Part shown: in pieces, positions 1 through 11,918 of the stretch
Layout of the letters: every line of letters begins with the position of its first letter
How positions within the stretch are numbered: the first letter of the stretch is position 1
Source: Timema cristinae
Taxonomy: Eukaryota; Arthropoda; Insecta; Phasmatodea; Timematidae
Reading direction: 5' to 3'
DNA: 64,000 nt
NCBI GenBank assembly: GCA_039000515.1
Contig: JBCFYV010011135.1
Coordinates: forward strand, 29,167,548 to 29,231,547
Program-made: the position numbers and the translations under genes
Notes under the pieces: generated by a model
What the model was told of the DNA's origin: nothing
Seen by the model: the letters and a program-made list of their open reading frames with translations, nothing else
The model's database searches: none

Positions 1-1440
1 GATCTGAGCAATTTGACCAAAGCTTGAGGAAGTACACGAACTTTTATCAGGAAAAACCTCGTTTACACGTTTTTTTAAGGCCTACAGAATTCTAAAAAAC
101 AATTTGTGTCAAAAGCACAGAGCTGGGCCTGATAGGAATTTAATTCTCTATCTAAATATATAAGTGTGCATAGGCCTAGACCCTACAGATCAGAGCAATT
201 TGACCTAAGCTTGAGGAAGTACACGAACTTTTTCAGGAAAAACCTCGTTTACACGTTTTGTTTAAGGCAATACAGAATCTAAAAAACAATTTGTGTCAAA
301 AGCACAGAGCAAGGCCCTGATAGGAAATTCTATTTTCTATCTAAATATATAAGTGTGCATAGGCCTAGACCCTACAGATCTGAGCAATTTGACCTAAGCT
401 TGAGGAAGTACACGATTTTTATCAGGAAAAACCTCGTTTACACGTTTTATTTAAGGCGCTACAGCTTCTAAAAACAATTTGTTGTCAAAAGCACAGAGCG
501 GGGCCCTGATAGAAATTTAATTATCTATTTAAATATATAAGTGTGCATAGGCCTAGACCCTACAGATCAGAGCAATTTGACCAAAGCTAGAGGAAGTACA
601 CGATTTTTATCAGGAAACACCTCGTTTACACGTTTTGTTTAAGGCGCTATAGATTCTAAAAAACAATTTGTGTCAAAAGCACAGAGCGTGGCCCTGATAG
701 AAATTTCAATTTCTATCTAAATATATAAGTGTGCATAGGCCTAGACCCTACAGATCAGAGCAATTTGACCAAAGCTTGAGGAAGTACACGATTTTTATCA
801 GGAAAAACCTGCTTTACACGTTTTATTTAAGGCGCTACAGATTCTAAAAAACAATTTGTGTCAAAAGCACAGAGCGGGGCCCTGATAGGAAATTCAATTT
901 CTATCTAAATATATAAGTGTGCATAGGCCTAGACCCTACAATCAGAGCAATTTGACCAAAGCTTGAGGAAGTACACGATTTTTATCAGGAAAAACCTCGT
1001 TTACACGTTTTATTTAAAGCGCTACAGCTTCTAAAAAACAATTTGTGTCAAAAGCACAGAGCGGGGCTATGATAGGAAATTTAATTCTCTATCTAAATAT
1101 ATAAGTGTGCATAGGCCTAGACCCTACAGATCTGAGCAATTTGACCAAAGCTTGAGGAAGTACACGAACTTTTTCAGGAAAAACCTCGTTTACACGTTTT
1201 TTTAAGGCACTACAGAATCTAAAAAACAATTTGTGTCAAAAGCACAGAGCGGGGCCCTGATAGGAAATTTAATTATCTATTTAAATATATAAGTGTGCAT
1301 AGGCCTAGACCCTACAGATCAGAGCAATTTGACCTAAGCTTGAGGAAGTACACGAACTTTTTCAGGAAAAACCTCGTTTACACGTTTTGTTTAAGGTGCT
1401 ACAGCTGCTAAAAAACAATTTGTGTTAAGGGCAAAGATCA
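1..1440 (+). repeat. ~188-bp tandem satellite, forward array
   Basis: About 7.6 head-to-tail monomers run from the window edge. Successive GATC(A/T)GAGCAATTTGACC starts fall at 1, 188, 377 and 565, giving a period of 187-189 bp. Each monomer carries the same landmarks: AGCAATTTGACC, GGAAGTACACGA, a CTCGTTTACACG block, AACAATTTGTGTCAAAAGC, and TATATAAGTGTGCATAGGCC. The array breaks off inside a monomer near 1440. No long open frame exists in it. The monomer length is close to one nucleosome repeat, which is common for heterochromatic satellites (established for satellites in general). A centromeric role is not shown here. Confidence 0.97.
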
Positions 1441-2490
1441 GGGCCGTGATGGTCCCGATCACCTCTTCTCAACATCATATTTATTCGCCGGCTTACGCAA
1501 TGTATAACTCCTAATTTTACATAATGAAATAATAAATATACAGTTTTATTTTTATTTAAAATTCTGTTTTAATTGCTCTTATGTCAAAATCCTATTTTTT
1601 GTCTATTTTATTGGTGAATTGGTAAGATTTAAGATCAATGGCACGCTTGTATATTTTTAACTTCTTTTAATTTCGTTCTCATTTGTTGTACCACTAATAT
1701 AACCTTCCTTTTCCCACCATTATTCTCTCTATACAGAAATAATCATTTAACTATAAATGCTTGACTATGACAAATTCTCCCAACAATATATTCCTTCGTA
1801 TTCTACTGTCAATAGACCTTTCATCCGCGAGCCTCTCTTTTCCCCACCCCTGCCCAAAGCAAGACACATAGACTATAAATAGGTACCTAATAACTTTGGT
1901 ATTATGACTCATACACCTCTGCCTGACTAAGGGCAGAACCTGTTCCCCCTCCGAAACCCAGTCCATTCCAATATTTCATAAAATTCTGCTGTTGAGCTCG
2001 TGGGAATCACATTTCGTGGACAGTCTGGTTGACTCATAAATCCAACCCACTTTCATAACTAAAGCAAGCAATTGAAAAAGTGTCGTAAACTATTGTCAGC
2101 CAAAATGACAAGTTGTATTATACCCATTACAATTACAATTTAACTCTTTTGACTTTTAAAACCAATCATATCAAATTACTTTTTTTTTATAACGATTTTT
2201 ATTACTCTTTTAGTACATTTCATTATATCTATTTAAATAATATACCCAAAAACAGTTTTGGGCTCGACATCTTACTATACAGATCTTGCTAATATTAGGT
2301 TAAATTAATAACAAACTTACTTAAAAATCATTGTAAACTAATTTTAATTTCTAAAACTATTTCTTTTATTCGTTCTTGTTGCTTTTCCCAAGCCCACATA
2401 GACAGGCACGCGCGATCTAATTGTCAAGCTGATAATAGTCTTGTTGGCTTGTCAGATCAGGCATAATATCCTGGGCCTGGCTTGGTGTAT
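1441..2490. other. Unannotated AT-rich spacer
   Basis: Unique-looking AT-rich DNA between the two satellite arrays. I see no gene. The short minus-strand frame at 1751-1966 lacks any family signature. Around 2400-2480 there is a GC-richer patch, possibly the decayed head of the SINE that follows. Confidence 0.6.
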
Positions 2491-2492
2491 GT

Positions 2493-2645
2493 CAACTTAA
2501 GGTTTTCCCCTAAATGGTTTCACACTCTCCTTCCATACCAATGTGGGCGCACTTCCTCTGAATCATACCTACTTCATTCCTAAACTAATAGTTTAATTAG
2601 GCCATAGGCGTATAATCCGAATGGGTAGTAAGACGCGGTGCTAAA
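2493..2645 (+). mobile_element. SINE fragment, tRNA-derived family S2
   Basis: The body matches other S2 copies in forward orientation. It contains a TTTTCCCCTAAATGGTTTC block, a GTGCACTTCCTC-like block, and ends in a GGGTAGTAAGACGCGGTGC tail. The tRNA-like head is missing or too decayed to call. Confidence 0.7.
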
Positions 2646-2891
2646 TAAACTTTCCAGAAAAATAAAATACAAACACTTCCCAGATAAACATTTTAAACAA
2701 AATCATTATTTTCAAAATCCCTTCATTATTCTATTTAACCATGAGTGCAGCTAGGAGTACTGTCATTCAGCGAAAACTAGGATCCCACCGGCCCTCGGTA
2801 CCAATTATGGTTTTAACCTATGGTTTTGACCTAAAACGCATCTTTTATATCCACCTTAATAATTAATAATTTATATTAAAAATAATTTTTT

Positions 2892-3140
2892 ACCCGTCTC
2901 GGTGCTTGCATGGTCTAACGCGCTAATCTCATGTTCGATTAGACTGCCGCGGACGGGGATATCAGGGTTTGAACCAGGTCGGGTGTACTGAGGATGATTT
3001 CCCCTAAATGGTTTCCTACTCTCTAAGCAAATTCTGGTGCACTTCCTCCAAGTTACACATACCTCATCCCTAGCCCATCTTCCTAACTAGTACATAAGAG
3101 TATTACACAAATTGATAGTAATACGTGGTGGGAACAATAT
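2892..3140 (+). mobile_element. SINE, tRNA-derived family S2
   Basis: The head reads like a tRNA-derived promoter: an A-box-like TGGTCTAACGCG near 2912 and a B-box-like GGGTTTGAACC near 2964. It is followed by the S2 body (CCCCTAAATGGTTTCC) and the 3' TAGTAATACGTGGTG tail. The same body recurs in many other places in this window in both orientations. It is non-coding. Confidence 0.8.
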
Positions 3141-3534
3141 TACTATTTGGTTAAGGTTTTGAGAAAGAAAACAACAAATAGCATTACCTTTATTGTAATA
3201 AATTAAAGAAATAAAATTTAAAATATGTACAGTTTGTAGAGGTATTAAAATAAACATGATATTTCAATAAAAATAATCCCAAGTGCTATAACTTATCTTT
3301 AAAGTATTTTTAAAGTCTTTTTTGTTTCAAAGATTTTTTTTTTTTTTTGCGTCGTCATGACAATGTTAAATACGGGCGATGGTAAAGATTGTGAACCTCC
3401 ATAGTGCTCAACAAGTAGAATTTAACAATAATAAAGGGGGTTTGATTTTAAATAGAACATAATAGACGACAAAGTCTTGAGTCCTATTATTATTTCTGAA
3501 GCGACTAATTGTCCGCACAAGACTTTTCTTTACC
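3141..3534. other. Unannotated AT-rich stretch
   Basis: No gene seen. It includes a T-run near 3331-3348, possibly the 3' tail of the minus-strand SINE that follows. Confidence 0.5.
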
Positions 3535-3778
3535 ACCGCGTCTTACGACGAGTTCGGGCTATACGGCTATGTACAAATTACGCTGATGGGCTTTGTGATG
3601 TGGTTTGTGTAATTAGGAAGTGTACCCACATTTGCGTGGGGAGAATGGGGAACCATGTAGTAAAAAGCAGCCACGGTGCACCCGGCCAGGATTCCATCCC
3701 GATCTCCCTGTCCTCGGCAGTTTAGTCTAACACGAGATAAGCGCGTTAGACCGTGCGACCACCGAGGCAGGTCACACG
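3535..3778 (-). mobile_element. SINE, tRNA-derived family S2, minus strand
   Basis: Plus-strand text starts with the tail motif GCGTCTTACGACGAGTTCGG and ends with a tRNA-like head (GCGCGTTAGACCGTGCGACC then ACCGAGGCAGG). Read on the minus strand this is head, body (CCACATTTGCGTGG complement) and tail. Two short open frames overlapping it on both strands are accidental. Confidence 0.8.
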
Positions 3779-4019
3779 CCTTTATCAATTAACTTATAAA
3801 CCCCGCCCGTCAATTTCATCACATTGAAAGAGGACACACATATTCAACTAATCATTAATTTTCCTGTCATGCTAGGAATCAAACTCAGAACTCTTATCTC
3901 ATTAAGACGATATTTTACTTATTGGTGTAAGATGCGAAACTATATTCTTAAGACTCTATTTCACAACACGATGAACTCAAAGTTGAAGGCTATGAATAAA
4001 TAAATATCATCACAAGTGA

Positions 4020-4044
4020 GGGCGGGGGACGGGGGGGGGGGGGA
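4020..4044. repeat. G-rich homopolymer tract
   Basis: A G-run of about 13 bases, preceded by GGCGGGGGAC, lies just before the reverse satellite array. Such runs are prone to slippage and to sequencing error. Confidence 0.9.
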
Positions 4045-4077
4045 GCCTACATTCTGTAAACTGCTAGTGAAGGAGTA

Positions 4078-7000
4078 AAAAGTTCGTGTACTTCCTCAAG
4101 CTTTGGTCAAATTGCTCTGATCTGTAGGGTCTAGGCCTATGCACACTTATATATTTAGATAGAAAATAGAATTTCCTATCAGGGCCTTGCTCTGTGCTTT
4201 TGACACAAATTGTTTTTTAGATTCTGTATTGCCTTAAACAAAACGTGTAAACGAGGTTTTTCCTGAAAAAGTTCGTGTACTTCCTCAAGTTTTGGTGTAA
4301 TTGCTCAGATCTGTAGGGTCTAGGCCTATGCACACTTATATATTTAGATAGAGAATTGAATTTACTATCAGGTCCCCGCTTTGTGCTTTTGACACAAATT
4401 GTTTTTTAGAATCTGTAGCGCCTTAAATAAAACGTGTAAACGAGGTTTTTCCTGATAAAAATCGTGTACTTCTCAAGCTTTGGTCAAATTGCTCTGATCT
4501 GTAGGGTCTAGGCCTATGCACACTTATATATATAAATATATAATTAAATTTCCTATCAGGGCCCCGCTCTGTGCTTTTGACACAAATTGTTTTTTAGAAG
4601 CTGTAGCGCCTTAAATAAAACGTGTAAACCAGGTTTTTCCTGATAAAAATCGTGTACTTCCTCAAGCTTTGGTCAAATTGCTCAGATCTGTAGGGTCTAG
4701 GCCTATGCACACTTATATATTTAGATAGAGAATTGAAATTTCTATCAAGGCCCCGCTCTGTGCTTTTGACACAAATTGTTTTTTAGAATCTATAGCACCT
4801 TAAACAAAACGTGTAAACGAGGTGTTTCCTGATAAAAATCGTGTACTTCCTCTAGCTTTGGTCAAATTGCTCTGATCTGTAGGGTCTAGGCCTATGCACA
4901 CTTATATATTTAAATAGATAATTAAATTTCCTATCAGGGCCCCGCTCTGTGCTTTTGACACAAATTGTTTTTTAGAAGCTGTAGCGCCTTAAATAAAACG
5001 TGTAAACCAGGTTTTTCCTGATAAAAATCGTGTACTTCCTCAAGCTTTGGTCAAATTGCTCTGATCTGTAGGGTCTAGGCCTATGCACACTTATATATTT
5101 AGATAGAAAATTGAAATTTCTATCAGGGCCCCGCTCTGTGCTTTTGACACAAATTGTTTTTTAGAAGCTGTAGCGCCTTAAATAAAACGTGTAAACGAGG
5201 TTTTTCCTGATAAAAATCGTGTACTTCCTCAAGCTTAGGTCAAATTGCTCAGATCTGTAGGGTCTAGGCCTATGCACACTTATATATTTAGATAGAAAAT
5301 AGAATTTCCTATCAGGGCCTTGCTCTGTGCTTTTGACACAAATTGTTTTTTAGATTCTGTATTGCCTTAAACAAAACGTGTAAACGAGGTTTTTCCTGAA
5401 AAAGTTCGTGTACTTCCTCAAGCTTAGGTCAAATTGCTCTGATCTGTAGGGTCTAGGCCTATGCACACTTATATATTTAGATAGAGAATTAAATTTCCTA
5501 TCAGGGCCCCGCTCTGTGCTTTTGACACAAATTGTTTTTTAGATTCTGTAGTGCCTTAAAAAAACGTGTAAACGAGGTTTTTCCTGAAAAAGTTCGTGTA
5601 CTTCCTCAAGCTTTGGTCAAATTGCTCAGATCTGTAGGGTTTAGGCCTATGCACACTTATATATTTAGATAGAGAATTAAATTTCCTATCATAGCCCCGC
5701 TCTGTGCTTTTGACACAAATTGTTTTTTAGAAGCTGTAGCGCTTTAAATAAAACGTGTAAACGAGGTTTTTCCTGATAAAAATCGTGTACTTCCTGAAGC
5801 TTTGGTCAAATTGCTCTGATGTGTAGGGTCTAGGCCTATGCACACTTATATATTTAGATAGAGAATTGAATTTCCTATCAGGGCCCCGCTCTGTGCTTTT
5901 GACACAAATTGTTTTTTAGAATCTGTAGCGGTTTAATCAAAACGTGTAAACGAGGTTTTTCCTGAAAAAGTTCGTGTACTTCTTCAAGTTTTGGTCAAAT
6001 TGCTCTGATCTGTAGGGTCTAGGCCTATGCACACTTATATATTTAAATAGATAATTAAATTTCCTATCAGGGCCCCACTCTGTGCTTTTGACACAAATTG
6101 TTATTTAGAATCTATAGTGGTTTAATCAAAACGTGTAAACGAGGTTTTTCCTGATAAAAATCGTTTACTTCCTCTAGCTTTGGTCAAATTGCTCTGATCT
6201 GTAGGGTCTAGGCCTATGCACACTTATATATTTAGATAGAGAATTGAATTTACTATCAGGGCCCCGCTCTGTGCTTTTGACACAAATTGTTTTTTAGAAT
6301 CTGTAGCGCCTTAAATAAAACGTGTAAACGAGGTTTTTCCTGATAAAAATCGTGTACTTCCTCAAGCTTTGGTCAAATTGCTCTGATCTGTAGGGTCTAG
6401 GCCTATGCACACTTATATATTTAAATAGATAATTAAATTTCCTATCAGGGCCCCGCTCTGTGCTTTTGACACAAATTGTTTTTTAGAATCTGAGCGCTTA
6501 AAAAACGTGTAAACGAGGTTTTCCTGATAAAATCGTCTACTTCCTCAAGCTTTGGTCAAATTGCTCTGATCTGTAGGTCTAGGCCTATGCACACTTATAT
6601 ATTTAAATAGATAATTAAATTTCCTATCAGGGCCCCGCTCTGTGCTTTTGACACAAATTGTTTTTTAGAATCTGATAGCGCCTTAAATAAACGTGTAAAC
6701 GAGGTTTTTCCTGAAAAATATCGTGTACTTCCTCAAGCTTTGGTCAAATTGCTCTGATCTGTAGGGTCTAGGCCTATGCACACTTATTATTTGGATAAAA
6801 AATTAAATTTCCTATCAGGTCCCCACTTGTGCTTTTGACACAAATTGTTTTTTAGAAGCTGTAGCGCCTTAAATAAAACGTGTAAACGAGGTTTTTCCTG
6901 ATAAAAATCGTGTACTTCTCAAGCTTTGGTCAAATTGCTCTGATCTGTAGGGTCTAGGCCTATGCACACTTATATATTTAGATAGAGAATTAATTTACTA

Positions 7001-10000
7001 TCAGGTCCCCGCTCTGTGCTTTTGACACAAATTGTTTTTAGAATCTGTAGCGCCTTAAATAAAACGTGTAAACGAGGTTTTTCCTGATAAAAATCGTGTA
7101 CTTCCTCTAGCTTTGGTCAAATTGCTCTGATCTGTAGGGTCTAGGCCTATGCACACTTATATATTTGAATAGAGAATTGAATTTTCTATCAGGCCCCGTC
7201 TGTGCTTTTGACACAAATTGTTTTTTAGAATCTGTAGCGCCTTAAATAAAACGTGTAAACGAGGTTTTTCCTGATAAAAATCGTGTACTTCCTCTAGCTT
7301 TGGTCAAATTGCTCTGATCTGTAGGTCTAGGCCTATGCACACTTATATATTTGAATAGAAATTAAATTTCCTATCAGGGCCCCGCTCTGTGCTTTTGACA
7401 CAAATTGTTTTTAGAATCTGTAGCGCCTTAAACAAAACGTGTAAACGAGTTTTTCCTGAAAAAGTTCGTGTACTTCCTCAAGCTTTGGTCAAATTGCTCT
7501 GATCTGTAGGGTCTAGGCCTATGCACACTTATATATTTATAATAGAAATTAAATTTCCTATCAGGTCCCCACTCTGTGCTTTTGACACAAATTGTTTTTT
7601 AGAATCTGTAGCGCCTTAAATCAAAACGTGTAAACGAGGTTTTCCTGATAAAAATCGTGTACTTCCTCAGCTTTGGTCAAATTGCTCTGATCTGTAGGGT
7701 CTAGGCCTATGCACACTTATATATTTAAATAGATAATTAAATTTACTATCAGGGCCCCGCTCTGTGCTTTTGACACAAATTGTTTTTTAGAATCTGTAGC
7801 GCCTTAAATAAAACGTGTAAACGAGGTTTTTCCTGATAAAAATCGTGTACTTCCTCTAGCTTTGGTCAAATTGCTCTGATCTGTAGGGTCTAGGCCTATG
7901 CACACTTATATATTTGAAATAGAAATTAAATTTCCTATCAGGCCCCCTCTGTGCTTTTGACACAAATTTTTTTTAGAATCTGTAGCCCTTAAACAAAACG
8001 TGTAAACGAGGTTTTTCCTGATAAAATCGTGTACTTCCTCAAGCTTTGGTCAAATTGCTCTGATCTGTAGGTCTAGGCCTATGCACACTTATATATTTAA
8101 TAGAAATTAAATTTCCTATCAGGGCCCCGCTCTGTGCTTTTGACACAAATTGTTTTTTAGAATCTGTAGCGCCTTAAATCAAAACGTGTAAACGAGGTTT
8201 TTCCTGAAAAAAGTTCGTGTACTTCCTCAAGCTTTGGTCAAATTGCTCTGATCTGTAGGGTCTAGGCCTATGCACACTTATATATTTAAATAGATAATTA
8301 AATTTCCTATCAGGCCCCGCTCTGTGCTTTTGACACAAATTGTTTTTTAGAATCTATAGCGCCTTAATCAAAACGTGTAAACGAGGTTTTTCCTGAAAAA
8401 ATCGTGTACTTCCTCTAGCTTTGGTCAAATTGCTCTGATCTGTAGGGTCTAGGCCTATGCACACTTATATATTTAAATAGATAATTAAATTTCCTATCAG
8501 GGCCCCCTATGTGCTTTTGACACAAATTGTTTTTAGAATCTGTAGCGCCTTAAATAAAACGTGTAAACGAGGTTTTTCCTGATAAAAATCGTGTACTTCC
8601 TCTAGCTTTGGTCAAATTGCTCTGATCTGTAGGGTCTAGGCCTATGCACACTTATATATTTAAATAGAAAATTAAATTTCCTATCAGGGCCCCACTCTGT
8701 GCTTTTGACACAAATTGTTATTTAGAATCTATAGCGGTATAATCAAAACGTGTAAACGAGGTTTTTCCTGATAAAAATCGTGTACTTCCTCTAGCTTTGA
8801 TCAAATTGCTCTGATCTGTAGGGTCTAGGCCTATGCACACTTATATATTTAGATAGAGAATTGAATTTACTATCAGGTCCCCGCTCTGTGCTTTTGACAC
8901 AAATTGTTTTTTAGAATCTGTAGCGCCTTAAATAAAACGTGTAAACGAGGTTTTTCCTGATAAAAATCGTGTACTTCCTCAAGCTTTGGTCAAATTGCTC
9001 TGATCTGTAGGGTCTAGGCCTATGCACACTTATATATTTGGATATAAAATTAAATTTCCTATCAGGTCTCCGCTCTGTGCTTTTGACACAAATTGTTTTT
9101 TAGAAGCTGTAGCGCCTTAAATAAAACGTGTAAACGAGGTTTTTCCTGATAAAAATCGTGTACTTCCTCAAGCTTTGGTCAAATTGCTCTGATCTGTAGG
9201 GTCTAGGCCTATGCACACTTATATATTTAGATAGAAAATAGAATTTCCCATCAGGGCCTTGCTCTGTGCTTTTGACACAAATTGTTTTTTAGATTCTGTA
9301 TTGCCTTAAACAAAACGTGTAAACGAGGTTTTTCCTGAAAAAGTTCGTGTACTTCCTCAAGTTTTGGTGTAATTGCTCAGATCTGTAGGGTCTAGGCCTA
9401 TGCACACTTATATATTTAGATAGAGAATTGAATTTAATATCAGGTCCCTGCTCTGTGCTTTTGACACAAATTGTTTTTAGAATCTGTAGCGCCTTAAATA
9501 AAACGTGTAAACGAGGTGATTCCTGATAAAAATCGTGTACTTCCTCTAGCTTTGGTCAAATTGCTCTGATCTGTAGGGTCTAGGCCTATGCACACTTATA
9601 TATTTGAATAGAGAATTGAATTTTCTATCAGGGCCCCGCTCTGTGCTTTTGACACAAATTGTTTTTTAGAATCTGAAGCTCCTTTAACAAAACGTGTAAA
9701 TGAGGTTATTCCTGATAATAATCGTCTACTTCCTCAAGCTTTGGTCAAATTGCTCTGATCTGTAGGGTCTAGGCCTATGCACACTTATATATTTGGATAA
9801 AAAATTAAATTTCCTATCAGGTCCCCACTTTGTGCTTTTGACACTAATTGTTTTTTAGAAGCTGTAGCGCCTTAAATAAAACGTGTAAACGAGGTTTTTC
9901 CTGATAAAAATCGTGTACTTCTCAAGCTTTGGTCAAATTGCTCTGATCCGTAGGGTCTAGGCCTATGCACACTTATATATTTAGATAGAGAATTGAATTT

Positions 10001-11455
10001 ACTATCTGGTCCCCGCTCTGTGCTTTTGACACAAATTGTTTTTTAGAATCTATAGCGCCTTAAATAAAACGTGTAAACGAGGTGTTTCCTGATAAAAATC
10101 GTGTACTTCCTCTAGCTTTGGTCAAATTGCTTTGATCTGTAGGGTCTAGGCCTATGCACACTTATATATTTAGATAGAGAATTGAATTTACTATCAGGTC
10201 CCCGCTCTGTGCTTTTGACACAAATTGTTTTTTAGAATCTGTAGCGGTTTAATCAAAACGTGTAAACGAGGTTTTTCCTGAAAAAGTTCGTGTACTTCTT
10301 CAAGTTTTGGTGTAATTGCTCAGATCTGTAGGGTCTAGGCCTATGCACACTTATATATTTAGATAGAGAATTGAATTTACTATCTGGTCCCCGCTCTGTG
10401 CTTTTGACACAAATTGTTTTTTAGAATCTATAGCGCCTTAAACAAAACGTGTAAACGAGGTGTTTCCTGATAAAAATCGTGTACTTCCTCTAGCTTTTGT
10501 CAAATTGCTTTGATCTGTAGGGTCTAGGCCTATGCACACTTATATATTTAGATAGAGAATTGAATTTACTATCAGGTCCCCGCTCTGTGCTTTTGACACA
10601 AATTGTTTTTTAGAGTCTGTAGCGGTTTAATCAAAACGTGTAAACGAGGTTTTTCCTGATAAAAATCGTGTACTTCCTCTAGCTTTGGTCAAATTGCTCT
10701 GATCTGTAGGGTCTAGGCCTATGCACACTTATATATTTAGATAGAGAATTGAATTTACTATCAGGTCCCCGCTCTGTGCTTTTGACACAAATTGTTTTTT
10801 AGAATCTGTAGCGGTTTAATCAAAACGTGTAAACGAGGTTTTTCCTGAAAAAGTTCGTGTACTTCTTCAAGTTTTGGTGTAATTGCTCAGATCTGTAGGG
10901 TCTAGGCCTATGCACACTTATATATTTAGATAGAGAATTGAATTTACTATCAGGTCCCCGCTCTGTGCTTTTGACACAAATTGTTTTTTAGAATCTATAG
11001 CGCCTTAAATAAAACGTGTAAACGAGGTGTTTCCTGATAAAAATCGTGTACTTCCTCTAGCTTTGCTCAAATTGCTTTGATCTGTAGGGTCTAGGCCTAT
11101 GCACACTTATATATTTAGATAGAGAATTGAATTTACTATCAGGTCCCCGCTCTGTGCTATTGACACAAATTGTTTTTTAGAATCTGTAGCGGTTTAATCA
11201 AAACGTGTAAACGAGGTTTTTCCTGAAAAAGTTCGTGTACTTCTTCAAGTTTTGGTCAAATTGCTCTGATCTGTAGGGTCTAGGCCTATGCACACTTATA
11301 TATTTAAATAGATAATTAAATTTCCTATCAGGGCCCCACTCTGTGCTTTTGACACAAATTGTTTTTTAGAATCTATAGCGCCTTAAATAAAACGTGTAAA
11401 CGAGGTGTTTCCTGATAAAAATCGTGTACTTCCTCTAGCTTTGGTCAAATTGCTT
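4078..11455 (-). repeat. ~188-bp tandem satellite, reverse array (~39 monomers)
   Basis: This is the reverse complement of the satellite at 1-1440, shown by GGTCAAATTGCTCTGATCTG, TAGGGTCTAGGCCTATGCAC and CTTTTGACACAAATTG recurring every ~187 bp for 7.4 kb. Monomer variants differ in a few diagnostic places: TGAAAAAGTTCG versus TGATAAAAATCG, GCGCCTTAAATAAAA versus GCGGTTTAATCAAAA, and CAAGCTTTGG versus CAAGTTTTGGTG. A rare variant with CAGGGCCTTGCTC and TTCTGTATTGCC appears at about 4180, 5315 and 9255. Between about 9990 and 11250 two variants alternate, making a dimeric higher-order repeat. No coding capacity. Confidence 0.97.
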
Positions 11456-11610
11456 CCTGATAAAAATCGTGTGTATATAGGGTCTAGTCCTATGCACAAT
11501 TCCTGATAAAAATCGTGTGTATGTAGGGTCTAGGCCTATGCACAATTTTATATTTGGATAGAGAATTGAATTTCCTATCAGGTCCCTTCTCTGTGCTTTT
11601 CGCGCAAAAT
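11456..11610 (-). repeat. Degenerate edge of the satellite array
   Basis: Two shortened units sharing CCTGATAAAAATCGTGTGTA and GGGTCTAG(T/G)CCTATGCACAA, each about 55 bp, end the array. They join non-adjacent parts of a monomer, so they look like deletion products at the array boundary. A last partial monomer ends near 11610. Confidence 0.8.
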
Positions 11611-11918
11611 AATCGTAAAAATCTTATTTTAATATTGTATAAAACACCTGTATTGTAATATTTGTTACCTTGTCTACCGCACTCTATACAATCCAAGTCT
11701 AAATTCATGTAGCTACAAGTTTTTTAACTTTATAATCTAGTAACATATTTAGTGCGTTACAAGCTTGCGTTCTACCCCAAACTCCCCAAAATAAACGTTT
11801 ATGTGGCTGTGGAATAGTTCAACCCGGTCTACAGTTCGCACTACTCTACAGTCTACACGAGAGTTTATGAAAATTCCGCGGAACAGCTTCTGTATTGGAA
11901 TCAAATATCAAAGATCAA
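11611..11918. other. Unique flank, left end of duplicated segment
   Basis: No gene seen. The last ~40 bases (ending TCAAATATCAAAGATCAAAC) match the sequence before 38290, marking the left end of a duplicated segment that was later split by the hAT-like insertion. Confidence 0.55.

Noticed and set aside
3477..3788. Overlapping 82- and 73-residue frames on both strands
   Set aside because: Both lie over an S2 SINE with tRNA-like head and shared tail.
4078..11455. Regularly repeated units resembling a CRISPR array
   Set aside because: The repeats are contiguous ~188-bp monomers without unique spacers, in a spliced eukaryotic genome. It is a satellite.
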